From the NCBI GenBank assembly GCA_932521035.1, contig OW051493.1, positions 3,472,001 through 3,536,000 of the forward strand: a DNA stretch of 64,000 nucleotides, given 5' to 3'. This stretch comes from Oscheius dolichura. Lineage: Eukaryota; Nematoda; Chromadorea; Rhabditida; Rhabditidae. The notes under the pieces are model-generated. The model was given only the letters and a program-made list of their open reading frames with translations, did not search any database and was not told where the DNA came from. A program made the position numbers and the translations under genes. Positions 1-12,546 of the stretch are shown here, in pieces (within the stretch, counting starts at the first letter, position 1; each line of letters opens with the position of its first letter).

Positions 1-1385
1 CGTCGTCTCTACTCTGCCGTCGTTGGTGTGTTCCCCGTAATAGTTACTGTATTGATGGCCGGCTCGTGGTCAATCTTTGAGCTCTTTCTGTTCTTCAGGT
101 ACCTTTTTGTCCTTATTCCCCTTGGTGACCGCACCAGACATCAAATTTGGCAATAATATCAATCTTGAAAAAGTCTAAGTTCCGCATTATTTTCTCCTGC
201 ACGTGAAACAAACCAACCAGATGGTAATCGCCAAAGTAAAAGGCGCAGGAATCGTACCGTTCGGCCTTTTCCAGTCCTCCTCTTTCCTTTTCTTCCATTT
301 GACCAATAGTCTTCTCTCTTTCATAGGTTCTACTTTTATTTATCGGATTCTCCACCAGTAGGGAAATAGAGAGAAGGGTTCGGCGAACATACAACTTTTG
401 GGCGAAGTAGGTTGTTCCCCCCGGTTGATACACCCTTCTATATTTTGGGGAGGACTTAGTTCTGAGGCTCCTCCTCTGTTATTCGCCCCTTTCCCTTTTC
501 TTCAATTAACACTACACCAAATATCGATGTTCTGTCCCACTGAGGATAATGCCCCCGGGGCGGACTCGCCGATCCTCCCGCGACCTCAACCCACTTCGAC
601 CACCGGCCGTCCCCTTCCGCCGCTTTCCCCCAATCCCCCAATGAGATTTGTTTTGTAAACAATCCGTTGCTGCTGTTCCCATTTACCTACAAACTGGCTC
701 CTCCTGTTTTGAACCCCACACTGGTTGCTTTCCCTTTCCATGCCCTGTCCACTCTCCTTTTTTGGCTATATTAGCCAAGGGAGAAAAGTACGCGCTGCCT
801 GATGACGGATAGTCTCCGACTCTCGGGTTTTCTTCCCATCCCCCCACACCGGTTCTGCGGCCACGCGAACCTCGGCCGGCTCGCCTTCTCCCTAATAATT
901 ATGCCATCCTCCCTGCCCCTGACTTTTGACTCCTTGCCCAAAGACACGTTATGAGGAGAGGGTGTAAACTGTGACCATGGGAAAGTACAATATCGTCGTC
1001 TGTCTGATGTAATGAACACGTTCTCCTTGTGTCTTCTCATAATATTTCTCCTCTGTTCGGAGAAGGTCTCCCTTCCTGTCGTCCTAGCTCGAGAAATCCT
1101 ACTTCTCAAGGTCTGTCTCCGCCGAAACAACGGGAATTAGAACATTGCTCTCCTTCCTTGTTTTACGGTCCTTTAAATGCTATTCGGGGTCAAGAAGTGC
1201 CCGGCCCTTTTGTATATTTTTGTCTGCCCCCTTCCTAATTACAGAAACCTGATTATGTGTTCGTTCCTTCCGTCTCTCCGTCCCCCCGTTCTTCTCATCC
1301 CAGCTGATTGTAATCTTATTCTCTAAAATCAACTGGTTCCCTCCTCCCGCTGCCCCCTGTTCCCGTCCAATTTTTCCCTTTTCAG
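1..1385. other. Pyrimidine-rich non-coding flank
   Basis: No convincing coding exon is visible. The plus strand is rich in C and T runs, as are the introns and flanks of the other GC-rich genes here. The stretch ends in a strong polypyrimidine acceptor (ccttttcag) directly abutting the ATG of the next gene, so it is probably its outron or promoter. It could also be an intron whose upstream exons lie outside the window. Confidence 0.5.
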
Positions 1386-4140
1386 ATGTATCGGATATGT
1401 CTCTTCCTCATGTTAGTCACAAGCAGTTGGGGCAGTCTCGAGGAGTACGACGACGAGTTCATCGTGGAATTTTTGAATCGATCGCAGGCGCTGGATGTCA
1501 GCGACGACTGTAAAAGCAGTCTGGCAAAGGTGAGAAAATCCATCGAAAAAATCGAAAGACGCGGGAAAAAGGAACAAGTTCCGAAGACACAGGGGTCAAG
1601 CTATTTGGCGAACCTTGTGTTGATCTATGGGAAGGGCGAAAGTGGCAATGAGATCATATTGACTGACTTACAGGTCAATTCCTACCTCCAAGACCCCGAG
1701 ACCCTCGAGGCTCAGAGGATATTCTATTTCCAGTCCTTTGGCAAAGGTATCGCTCATCCTCCTTCCTATAATCACAGTTCCTTCAGGTCCCTCCCAGTTG
1801 TTCTTATCCCGAGACCAGGACAGATGGGTCTACAGAGGCTACGAGTGTCTTCTCGCGGCCGGGGAGACCGTCTACTCTCGAAGCGAGCACCCCATGCACT
1901 ATTGCTACAGTTATGACGACGGACCAGCTCCCGTTGCGGCCTACTCGGTCTGTATTCCCACTCCTTGTGCTGATGACAATGTCCAGGTAGGAGAATTCTC
2001 TTTACATTTATAAAAACTTATTTCAGTTGCTAAAAGAATGGAGAAAGATGACGAAGCCGGCAGAAGACGGTCTGCCGATGGAGTACACCGACTGCACCCG
2101 TTCTCGCCATGCGAAACAGTGGTTCGAGCAGTTCGTCCCCGTTGCGGATCTGGCCTTCAACCTCTTCCTCGTCTCCTTGATCATCATGGCCACAATGTTC
2201 CACCACATGAGAGGAGCACAAGCCAGGTAGTTCTTCCCATGTTCCTCTTCTAACCCTCTGTCTAGGTCGTGGTCCGCCAGGATGCTTCTGGCCTTCTCTG
2301 CCAAGACAAATCTCGCCTGTCTTATCAAATTCCCCAAAGATCCCCAGTCCTGTATCACTTGTCTTTTTGGATTGAGGGTGTTGGCCATGGTCTGGACCCT
2401 TCTCGGTCATTCTTTTATCTTTGTCCAGGTTTCGATCCTCCTCTTCAATTCATAAAATAACTTTAGGCGTACTTAGAAAACGTCGAGACGTACAAAGATT
2501 CCCTGGTCAATAGTTTCTGGGACCAGTGGATCACGAACTTCACTTTGAGTGTGGACGTCTTCCTCGTGATCGGAGGATGCGTCCTCTCGTATACTTTCTT
2601 CCGTAAATGGCTCAAGACCACCAGTGGTTTGTCTTCCCTGATTAAAACTAAACTAATGACTGCTCTCCAGAACCCGAGCCGACCTGGACATCATTCGGTT
2701 TTTGGTTGCGTTTCTACCGCCATCGAGTAGTCCGGCTGTGGCCTGCTTACCTCTATACGATAATGGCCGTGACCCTTCGGATTTCAGTGAGTTTACAATT
2801 CATTCAACCAGTTTTGCCGGCGGTCAGATGATGTTTTTGGAATTCCTCTCTCTCTCATTTGAGGCGAAAATTGAGGAAAAAGTGTTTACGAATGTTTCTT
2901 CTGTCAGAAAGAAGACGGGGAACTCAGGGAATCCATTGCAGGTGACGCACTTCCATCCCATGTGGCCGCCGACCGACCCAGCCGTCCAGTGTCCCAAGTA
3001 CTGGTGGCAGAATGTCCTCTTCATCAATTCCCTCTTCAACAATCGCTGTATGCCCTGGACGTGGTACATCGGCACGGAGTTCATCTACTTCCTGATCTCG
3101 CCCATCTTCCTCCTCCTCCTGAGGCAGTCACCCCAGCTGGGACTGGGCGTCAGTGTCGCGGTCATCGCCATGTCCGCCGGGGCCAACACCGTCAAGATCA
3201 TCAACAGTAACTTCCCTCCGACACAGTTCCTCTGGAGGCAGCCGGAAATGTTCAACTTGAACTTCATACAGGTAGTAATACTCATCCTCCCCGGGAATAA
3301 CAGTCCCTTTAGCATCACATTGAGCTGTATATCAAACCCCAGTACCGTATCGGTCCCTACATTATCGGCATTCTCTTAGGCTACTATCTAGCCAAGTACC
3401 AGAGGATAGCCGCCAAGCCGACCAGGACCACCACACATGCTGGCGAGTGGTTTTGCACCTTATGCACAATAAGTTCGCTTTTTTGGTTCCTTTTGGTTCC
3501 GTAGAGTAGAGCTAACTATCAGGAGGACAGCTCTAAACGAGGGGCATTTCAGTGTGTGGCTGGCTCTTTGGGGGAGGTTGCCTGGCCTTCGGTCTCTACG
3601 GACTGTGGCCATCTCTCCAGGCTTGGGACTGGCCCGTCTACCATATTATCTACGGAACTATCCACAGGGACGTGTTCGCTGTCGGCATGGCTTGGCTAAT
3701 CTACGCCTGCCACACGGGTCTCGGCGGTCCCATCAACGTCTTCCTCTCGGCCAAGGCACTCGTCCCCCTCTCGAATCTCAGCTACTCCGTCAGTCTCTCC
3801 TCTCTTTCTTATTATAAATCCTCCTCTTTTAGGCCTACCTCTTCCACATGATCCCCGTCGTCCTCACGTATCTCCTGGTACCGTTCCCCCTCTGGTATGA
3901 CAGCAAGTGGCCCATCCTTGTGAGTCCCTCTCTAAACCGCTCTATATTCAAATTCAGGTGCACTGCGTGTTCCAGCTGGCCATGTCCTACTTCTTCGCCG
4001 TCGTCTGCTACCTGTGTGTGGAGATGCCGGCCGCGAACATCGAGAGGATCCTCCTGTCCCCCCGTCCCAAGACAACCCTCAAACCGGTACAAACAGCCGA
4101 CTCGGAGCTCCAGCTGAAACCGCCTTCTCCCTCGCTGTAA
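1386..4140 (+). CDS. NRF-6-like acyltransferase 3 family membrane protein
   Basis: This is a multi-exon gene for a polytopic membrane acyltransferase of the nose-resistant-to-fluoxetine (NRF-6) family. The N-terminus is a signal peptide (MYRICLFLMLVTSSWG). A Cys-containing extracellular NRF domain follows, with GYECLLAAGE and a Cys pair around CIPTPC. Next comes the acyltransferase-3 core with the conserved His region (MVWTLLGHSF), FSVDxF-like TLSVDVFLVIGG, WYIGTEFIYFLISP and further helices up to AYLFHMIPVVLTY. A short cytoplasmic tail ends at LKPPSPSL. Family members move lipids or drugs across epithelia in worms, but the exact substrate is not known. Introns are mostly 40-60 nt. The start is chosen because the acceptor cttttcag ends exactly at the ATG. 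Confidence 0.9.
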
Positions 4141-5355
4141 TCCTCCTCCTCCACTACGAGTTATAATAACTAGTCATCCGTGTTTTTTAAAAAAACTTCT
4201 CCAAAAGATAAGGAGAAGAGCTTTAGCCTCATTTTACACCCAAGTTGTACGCCGCCTTCTGTAGACCGTAGACACTCTTCCCCGCCGAATCAACAGAACT
4301 GTGACCGATGCTCATCATGTCTTTCATCCGCACCATTGTACAACTTTTCGTTTTTTTTACTCTTTTTTGTTATAAAAATAAATAAAAATTATAATTATAC
4401 GGATACATTTCAGCTGTTGAAAAGAGTCGAGCAGAGTGTTCCACAGAGCTCAAGAACCGTCTCTCCTATCGTAATTCCTGTAAACGTCGAACTGATTTGT
4501 CCATTTAATTATGAGTTCTCCCTGCTCGAACAAGTCACTTCCGTCTCCTTTTTTATGAGCTGAAGCCCCCCGTAATTTCGGGCTGACCACCATGTGTCAC
4601 TGGGGGGATAAGTGCCCCCGTCCTCCATGGCGACGCCGTTCCCCCGAAAACTACAAAGATTCTTCTCTCCCCCTCATCAGTTCTTTTCATTCCAGACTGA
4701 TAATTGGCTCATCAGTCGTTTTCTGCCCGTTCTTCTGTCCCCTCATCGTCTATTCTCCCCCGTTTGCACTTTCTCGAGGGGGAGAAACAGCCGAGTAAAA
4801 GTTTTACCTCGGCGGCAATCGGCCGACGCCGGCGCCTATGGAAACGGAATTAATCCCCGCGGAGCTCTACTTCTCATTAGCCGGTCGCTCTCACACGCTT
4901 GCTATTGTTTCTTCTTCCTCTTTGAATCACTGTAGTTAACAGCCTAGGACGATAATTAAGAGGCCCTTTCCGGCTTGGGTCAATTATCCATAATTGGAGC
5001 CCTGATTTATGTCACAATATTTTTAATAACCCGACAAATACTAGTTCCTTTTCCATGCTTGTAGGATCTTCCCCTTTTCCCTGATGGCCTATCCATGAGC
5101 TTCATAAAGTTGCCCTCGCGCATTAGCCCATTCAAGCACAGAGAGCGATCGCCAGGGGTAGCGCGCTGATTACTAATTATCATCACCCCGAGGGTTAATC
5201 TCCATCTCTCTCTCTCTAAATGGAACAATCGACGTGGAAAGTGAGGCCTACTACGTCACCCAGTGGCCGGTATTTTCCGCCTTGATTATGCAAAATGCTG
5301 TCCCTGTCCTTTCCGTTCGCCTGTCCTCCCGCCTGTAATCCCCTTTTCAGGTCGA
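4141..5355. other. Intergenic region and outron
   Basis: I see no supported gene here. An AT-rich patch around 4370-4400 may hold the poly(A) signal of the preceding gene. A short CT repeat lies near 5205-5217. An ATG at 5219 opens a frame that meets a stop just after the next acceptor, so I treat it as part of the outron. The stretch ends at ccttttcag (5350), the likely trans-splice acceptor of the FHA gene. Confidence 0.4.
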
Positions 5356-8300
5356 ATGCTACGACGGTACAGTTCCCGAGGCGTGGATACCATTGGCATT
5401 GACTCCCGGAGGACCATCGGCCATCACAATTGTGATATTAACATAGAGGTCAGGGGACAGACCCTTTACTGGGTAATGTATTGCATTTCAGGGGGAAGGC
5501 GTCTCCTCTCCCCACGTGGCCATCGAACTCCACCCCTTTACCCGGACTTATTGGCTGAGGGAACTGTCCCTGACAGGGACGACGACCGTCAACGGCAGAC
5601 ATGTCAACGGGCAGGTGGGGTACAGGGCACTTATAGTCCTCTCCGGTGGGGCAGACAGGGTAAACACCAAGTATGGCTACGTTTTTTATAGTCTTCCTCC
5701 CTCGGAGTGTCCTTTCCAATTAGCCGTTCTGATTCGTCCTATTCAGATGGAACTTCATTCGGGGGACCTCATCCGTCTCGGCAACGCCCAGCCCCTCGTC
5801 TTTGAGGAGGGCTCCCTCTTTTCGACTCGAAAGATCTCCGCCGAGATGAGGAGCATCTCCACCAACAAGTCATACGATCTCCCTAACGGGATCCTGCCCG
5901 TCTTGGGGGTAATCCCTTTCCTTTTTGATTAGAAACACTTTATTCAGCAACGATTGGAGCCGCAGCAGGCAGTCTATCGGACACTGAATGGATCGAGGGG
6001 CAGCTCGGCCCAGAGAGCACCAAGGCCGAAGAGATCTGTTCACCCGACAGCTTTCCGAGAGAAAAGACTCAATGGTAATAGATTATTCGGGCTGAAAGAA
6101 CTAATTACAGCCACTGCAGTTACTCCAAACTCGCTGGACTCGAGGAGTTCGCCGGGATCAATTGACTCCAACTCGGAGATTAGTCCGCGAGTCACGAATC
6201 GTAATGGTATGTCAGGGGAGATCGGGGTTACGGTAGTTTGCAGGGCTGGGCGACAGTGTTTCTTCCGCTGGGAACAGTCTTCTACAGAGGGTGGTGCGAC
6301 TCCAGTCGGAGGTGTCCCGGAAGGACGAGGAGGTGTGTCTCCCTGACTGATCAAATGGCCCTGTATACAGATATTGACCCTGCTCCATCGCCTACGGTCC
6401 TTCGAAGAGCAGTTCCCAAAGGTGACAAAGAACGGTTTCTCCTCGGTAACTTCTTCATCCTCTCGGTGACATCAAAGATTACAGGCTAAAAAGGACTCGC
6501 TCCCGATAAGCCCCCTCAACTTTGAACTCGAAGCATATCGCGCCTTTATCCACGCCATGAGCATAAAACTGAACAGATTCAATGAGATGTAAGCGGCCCA
6601 TTCAGCCACATGTCATTTCAATTCAGCGTGCTTTCTCGGCCACAAAAAGACTATGCCGATATCCTGTTGAAGGTGTCCCGCTCGATGGAGGAGCCCTTCG
6701 CCGCGAAAATGCTGGTGACTGGATATTTTGAGGGGGAGAAGAGGAGAGAGGTTTAGGATATTGAAGAGGACTGTCGGAAAGAGCTCCACCAGAAGGGATT
6801 CGATGAGATACAGCTGTCTAGGCTGAGGCTGTTCCTGACGGATGAGCAGAGGGAGCACATCTCGGTGTGGATATCCTTACCTTCTTCATGAATAGAGCAA
6901 TTCAGAGCCTGGCCCAGGAACTGGAGACAATCTTCCCTGTGTTCCGAGACGCCGCGACAACTGCTCGAGAATCTATCAGTGTCTGTGCCGTATTCACTCA
7001 ATGGAGTCTCCATCTTGGGGTAACTCGTTCAATGTCTTTTTACGATGTGTCCCCCAGAAAGGCCTTCGAGAATACGGTCTGAAAAGCAGCCTCCTCAATC
7101 ACGCCATCGACTGTCTGAAGGACCAGTTCAATTATTCTGAAATGAGCAAGCACTGGCTCCCTCCGGCGGTGGCTCCTATTTTTCGACTGATCGCGTTGGA
7201 ACTGGAAAAGAGGGAGTCCAAAAGGGATGGCGACAGCCAGACTGAAGCAGGCGACCTAGGCGACGTGGTAGGAGGTTTGAATAGCCAATAAACGATAGTT
7301 GCAGCCAATCGAGGAGCCCAGCCATGAGCACAGGCTAATTCCAAATGAATCAGCTTCAGAAGGTGCCGATGAAAATCTGGACAATTTGATAACCAAGGCG
7401 GAGGAGAAGACTGTGGAGCTACAGCATGACATTCGCTCCCTCTCAGACACTATCCGTGAAAATCTAGTAAGTAGCCCTACTGAATGAGAAGAAAGGATCA
7501 CAGACGATGGATCGGACAACAGAACAACACCTGGAAGATCTCTGCCTTGTCCTCCACGCCATAGGAGAGACCCTGGAGAACTTCACCGAACAGAACGGTA
7601 CTTTCGCGCATCACTCCTCTTACTGTCCTTCTTTCAGACCGAAAACGCCAAAAAACTTCAATTATTTCAGTGGAAGTGAAACAGGAAGATCTCGAGGAGA
7701 GGCTACAGCAGATGCAGGAGGGGGGAGTGGAACATACTTCTCAGGTATCTGCTTATATGGCCAGGAAGAACACTGATGTACTTGAGGAACCGGTAGTGCA
7801 GGAGAAGGGTGAGGACAGTCCAGCGAGGCACAATTCTCCGAGGACTCCTGGGAACGACTTGAAGACAGAAAGCTCTATTGGTTCAGAAGGGGTACAGTTT
7901 ACTCGCTATTCTTACATAATCTTGTTTACAGCTCGAGCTGCTCCGGGAGAAACTCTTCGCCCAGTTGAAGTCGGAGCCCTCTCCACCGTCGAATGTCAAC
8001 ATCCTCGTAAGGAAGGACCTTCTTACGGACTTGATATATGCTGCTCTCCACTTCTCGAATCAACTGGAATCGCCAAAAGATGAGCACAGTTTCGAACAAG
8101 ATGACGGAGAGGAGGAAGTCATGCAGAAGGTTATTGTAGGAGGAGCAGAGGCTGTTCCTGACAATAATGAAGGAAGCAAAAGGAACAGTTTGAAAGAGTC
8201 GCCTGCTTTGAGCAATATTGAGGAAGAAGGCCACGAAGAGACCGGCCATCCGGAAGGGGAAAATAAACAGGAGGCGGAGGAGGAGGAGGAGGAGGAGGAG

Positions 8301-9497
8301 AAAGAAGAAGGGGAAATGGAAGAAGAAACAGAGAAAGTGAAGAGAGGAGTCAGTTTCGAGGACGACGTTTTTGGGAAACAGGAAGAAGCCCCTGTAGATC
8401 CCCAGGATGCTAAAGAGGATGGAGAAAGTCACAAAGAAGGAGAAGAGGCATCCAGGAGGACATCGATGACGAGCCTTGGAGTAATCTCCAGTGAGGAGTA
8501 CGTTCCCCACAAAGGAGAGGAGATCGAGTCCCCCCGGAGGCCGAGTCTTCATAGCCTGGCGGAGGGGGCAGCCTCCCGCTCGTCCAAGAGATCTTCAAAA
8601 GCGTCTATAATTGAACCGGAGGACCAAGAAGAAATTCTGCCTGAAGAGGCAGAAGAAGAAGATAATCAGAGATCAGAGCTCCGTCGAGTAACCCTTCCGC
8701 TTATGGACATACCGCAGATTGCAAAGCATAGTCCGAGCCCGGTGGAGGGGCAAGCATCCTTGATGATGCCTGTGATCCCCCGGCCAAAGAGTGCTCGTCC
8801 GAGGGGCTCTGCCGACGGAACAAAGATGCCCAATGGGGAGCTGGCCATGGGAAATGGAAATCTATTGAGGGGATCGTCCTCCCTGTCTATGGAAGCCGTT
8901 CCCGTTAGTGAGGTTGTTCCCGGGCAGACGGAGGATGGCCAAGGAGAGGAAGAAGAGAAAGAAGAAAGGGAGGATGAGCAATATGAAGAAGGGAAAGAAG
9001 ATTGGACGTCAGAAGGAAGTGGTGAAGAGGTCTGGAAGAGCACCTCCGTTTTATTTCTTATTTTAGGTGAGCTTGTCCGACACAGTGGCCGGCCCAGCCT
9101 CTTCAACGGCGGACACCCCAATTCCTGTGGCCGATGATGATCAGACAGAAGAGGAGAGACAGCTGATGGAGTGGGTTATCCGTCTCGCAGAGGAAATGTC
9201 CTTCAGAGCCCGAAAAAAGGCGAACCAGGGCCTGGCCGATAGTATCTTGAACTCCCCTAAGCCGAAGAGCATCTGCGACTATTCCCACAGTGCCCATATC
9301 CAGTCACATATCAACACGGCTAGCCGGCAGCCGGCCGTCTACTCCAAGGCAAGATCTTTCTTTTATAAACAAAAGAGATTGTTCAGGTACCGGTGCAGAC
9401 CTTCGACTTCTTCAACTCTCCTCCTTCCCAGAAGAAAAAGGTCAAAATAGAGGAGAAGCCGCCCCTCCGCCAACCCCGAATGCAGTTCAAATTATAA
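5356..9497 (+). CDS. FHA-domain, coiled-coil, acidic protein (FHAD1-like)
   Basis: An N-terminal forkhead-associated domain spans roughly residues 10-85: TIGHHNCDINI, then VSSPHVAIEL, then TTVNGRHVNGQ and LHSGDLIRLGNAQP after a 131-nt intron. FHA domains bind phosphothreonine. Here the usual GR arginine is His, while the Ser and His of the S-x-x-H stretch remain. The rest is predicted coiled coil (KDEEILTLLHRLRSFEEQ, QKDYADILLKVSRS) followed by a long Glu-rich low-complexity region (about 7.9-9.05 kb) and a basic tail ending RQPRMQFKL. Introns are tiny. One at 6715-6756 contains an in-frame stop and must be spliced. The intron at 9349-9386 has a GC donor. The start follows cttttcag|gtcgaATG. 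The layout resembles FHAD1 or centrosomal FHA proteins, but the function is not established. Confidence 0.75.
8278..8306 (+). repeat. GAG trinucleotide microsatellite, in frame
   Basis: A run of GAG codons (gaggaggagg repeated) encodes a block of consecutive glutamates inside the acidic region of the FHA protein. The tract stays in frame, so length changes would add or remove Glu only. Confidence 0.8.
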
Positions 9498-9973
9498 GGT
9501 GTCTTTCTCTCGAATAAAGCGTACTTATCCGGCCGGTTCCTGTTCTTCTAATCTTCGGTCTCCCAACGGTCACTTTCTCTTTCAAGCTGGTGGGCAAGCC
9601 AATCGACTGATAAGCCTGGATGAAACTTCTCCGGCACCTTGTGATATTGTGCCCCATATTAAAACACAGTAGAGAAGGGGGAACCTGGTGGGGTTGTTTG
9701 TTCGGAGACCGGAATCAAGGACAAGTTGCGCGGGTGGTATTGCCTCCCTGCTAAACAACAGGCAGTCGGAATCCAAAGTTCTCCTTGTTTTCTGTTCTCT
9801 TTTAGTATACTTTCAACTGGATATAGCCTAGTTTTATCGGCAGGAGATTATTCCCAAATCGGGGGCACCCCCTCCTCCCGTGCTTATCACCACATGGCAA
9901 TGCTGAGAACGACCACTCGCACAAGTGTTCTTCTCCTCTTCTAAATATTTCCCTCACTTTTTACAGTTCTCCA
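9498..9973. other. Intergenic region between tandem plus-strand genes
   Basis: No gene is visible. It holds the end of the FHA transcript (AATAAAG near 9514) and a tract ending in tttttacag, the probable trans-splice acceptor for the CRAL-TRIO gene. The gap is about 476 bp. Confidence 0.4.
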
Positions 9974-11533
9974 ATGACATCCCCAGTCGAGATAAGTCCC
10001 GAGGATCGTCGTCTGCTGACGGAACTGCGGGAGAGGATCAAAAAGGTAGCCGCCGCTATAAATAATACCCAATTCCCCTCCAGGAACTCGAACTTTGTCC
10101 TCAGTTTGACGATGACTTCTCCTTGATGAGATGGCTCGTCGGCTGGGACAGGAAATTAGGTATCCTCTGGGCACTTCCCCGCTCATTATTGGTTCAGACT
10201 TAATCGTGCCAAAAATAATCTTCTCGATACGGGCGTGTAATGCCCTGGGACTGAACAAATTGGACCTGAAGACGATTGAAAAGGTCACCAAGGCATGTGA
10301 CGAGACCAGCATGGCTCTACAGTACCTGCCAGGTGAGGCGGCTCCTCTCAAAGGCAATAATCCGCCAGGTTCACTCATCGGCTTCGATAAGGAAGGCTAT
10401 ATTGTCTATCTCGACGTGATGGGCCGGCTACAGGCATCGGAACTCGTCCGCTGTATCAAAACCTCCGACCTGTATATAATGAAAATAGTGGAATCTTACG
10501 GTATCATGGAAATATTGAGGTAGGGACTGTTGTTTACTCCTGAAAAGAAATAATCAGGGATAAGGAGAAGGAAGCGGGTCGTCCGCTTGGAAGTGCCATT
10601 ATTTTTGACCTGGAAGGATTGGGGTTCTCACAGCTGACGACTGTCAATCAGTTCACCCCGGTGATTAGTCTCCTACAGGTAGGGGCACTAGAAGACAAAG
10701 GAGAATATGTTCAGGACATGTTTCCAGACGTCGTTCGGAAATTCTACGTGATCAATGCTCCGACATTTATCCAGGTGAGATGCAAGGGGACGGGAGGAGG
10801 ACGCGGTTGTCTTCAGATCCTATATAAGATGATCTCTCCCGTCATTGCCAAACAAACGACGGACAAGCTCCGTATTCTGGGGAGTGACTACAAGGAGATC
10901 CTTCGGGTGAGCTATAAAACACAATAAAGAGGATTCCTCTTCAGAGAGATATAGGGGAGGACGTCCTCTTCGAGCATTGGGGCGGCACCCGGAAGGCCGA
11001 CTCGAAATATGGAAACATCAAAATGGGCGGGAAACTGGACGAAGATCTCTAGTAAACCACCTTTTTTTTAATTTGAATGGATACATTTTCCAGTTACGAT
11101 GGGACGGGTGAAGTACCCCAGGAGAAGCTGAGTAAGTTGGCGGTGCCTGCCGGGAAGACGGTCCCTATACCCATAAAACTGAAAGGTTCGCTTCCTTGTG
11201 TGCTCTGATAATAAGAATTCAGGCAATGTTCCTGGGAGGAAACTCAAATGGTGGTGGTCTCTAGACTCGGGAGACATTCTTTTTTCTATTTTGAGGGCGG
11301 CGGACGGCCGTGAAGGCGAGATCGAAACCCCCGACGACTACATGTGCTGGCCGAAGTTCACACTACAGACAAATTATGTGCCGGAGACCGGGGAGGTTGT
11401 TTATCTGCCGAGGGTATTACCGCAATTACTTGTTCAGATTCCTGCCGAGGAGCCCGGGGTCTATAAGTTTTTATTTGAGAATAACGGGTATTTCTGGTCG
11501 AAGACGGTGCGCTACTCTATCGAAATTCTATAA
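9974..11533 (+). CDS. SEC14-like CRAL-TRIO/GOLD lipid-transfer protein
   Basis: The gene encodes a SEC14-like phosphatidylinositol/tocopherol-transfer protein. An N-terminal helical region (PEDRRLLTELRERIKK; FDDDFSLMRWLVGWDRKL) matches the CRAL-TRIO-N domain. The lipid-binding domain follows: GSLIGFDKEGYIVYLDVMG, IIFDLEGLGFSQL, FPDVVRKFYVINAPT, ISPVIAKQTTDKLRIL and LFEHWGGTRKADS. The C-terminus is a GOLD domain with WWWSLDSGDILF and a final PGVYKFLFENNGYFWSKT strand. This architecture is the SEC14L/CTG family, which couples lipid binding to Golgi or membrane traffic. Nine or so short introns are visible. The start follows an acceptor, tttttacag, by seven bases and is the first ATG after it. 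Confidence 0.9.
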
Positions 11534-11715
11534 CGGAAAATTCTCGCTCGTACAGGCTCGGCAGCAACTAATCTTGGTAGAGACTCGATAATACGTGTAA
11601 TTGTGCTGTAAAATAAATCCATTTAATCTCCCAGTCTTCCATTCTCACTGACTCCTCCACTGGCAAAGGGTCGGTGTCTTTTGGCTGCCTCTAATTATCG
11701 ACGGCCACCTTCAGA

Positions 11716-12447
11716 ATGACTCACTCGTTGTGCTCTACGGTTACCGCGTTTTGTAGCGTCGAGATAGTGCTCTCGCTGGTGGCCGTGTTCTTGGTGTTGT
11801 GGCACCCGTCGCACCAGTGCCTGGCCATCCATCACGAGGCGGCTCTTCACATGTGCGAGACGACGACGAATGGCTCGGTGGCATCAGCCAAGCACCTCGC
11901 CTACGACTTCAGCTCTCCCAACGACACCAAGGAAGCCAAGGAGCTGTTGGCCAGCCGACTGGAAGCCGTCGAGAGTATCGCCTGCCAGGAGCTGAATCCC
12001 GTGGAGTTCAGTTTCTACTCGGGACCCACGCATGCCGTCTTCTATCTGCCCTACTTCTTCGTGGTCAACGGCCTCCTCTGCCTGGCGCTGTTCCTCCGCC
12101 ACCGCGTCTTCCGCATGGGAAACCTCTTCAACTTCTTTGAAGCCATTTTGGTTACCGGACTGATGGCCATGGTCCTGTCCGCTATCCTCTACCTCCAGCA
12201 CCGCGAGCAGCATGAGGTCTCATCGTCCTCCTCTTCGGACGGGACGACGAGCCATGGAGTCGTCCTCCACGCCCCCGCCAACTGGTGCGCTGCCTACTCC
12301 ATCGCCATGGGCACCCTGGCCTGGAAGATTGTCCAGATCATCTTCCACGCCGTCATGGGCAGCGAGAAGAAGATCAGCGTCGAGCATCCCGTCTTCAAGA
12401 TCTTCGACTTTTCCAAGAATTACAGCTCCGCGGAAACTGAGGCATAA
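11716..12447 (+). CDS. Orphan four-helix membrane protein
   Basis: This is an intronless ORF of 243 residues, unusual among its heavily split neighbours. I do not recognise the family. Visible features are an N-terminal hydrophobic segment (residues about 10-32, IVLSLVAVFLVLWHP), a luminal stretch with Cys residues and N-x-S/T sites (NGS, NDT), and three more hydrophobic segments near 112-128, 140-165 and 195-215. This gives a tetraspan topology like MARVEL or claudin-type proteins, although no signature motif of either is seen. The tail is basic, then acidic (SSAETEA). An acceptor (caccttcag) sits one base upstream of the ATG, and a TAAATAAATAAA string overlaps the stop as stop plus poly(A) signal. 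It converges on the channel gene about 100 bp away. Confidence 0.75.
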   Translation: MTHSLCSTVTAFCSVEIVLSLVAVFLVLWHPSHQCLAIHHEAALHMCETTTNGSVASAKHLAYDFSSPNDTKEAKELLASRLEAVESIACQELNPVEFSFYSGPTHAVFYLPYFFVVNGLLCLALFLRHRVFRMGNLFNFFEAILVTGLMAMVLSAILYLQHREQHEVSSSSSSDGTTSHGVVLHAPANWCAAYSIAMGTLAWKIVQIIFHAVMGSEKKISVEHPVFKIFDFSKNYSSAETEA

Positions 12448-12546
12448 ATAAATGGCTGACAGTGATTGTGTGTCTGTATTTATTTGGAAAGGGGGATCAC
12501 ATGAAGGGGACCGGTGAGGGGGTGATAGGGGAGGACTGGGGCGGGA

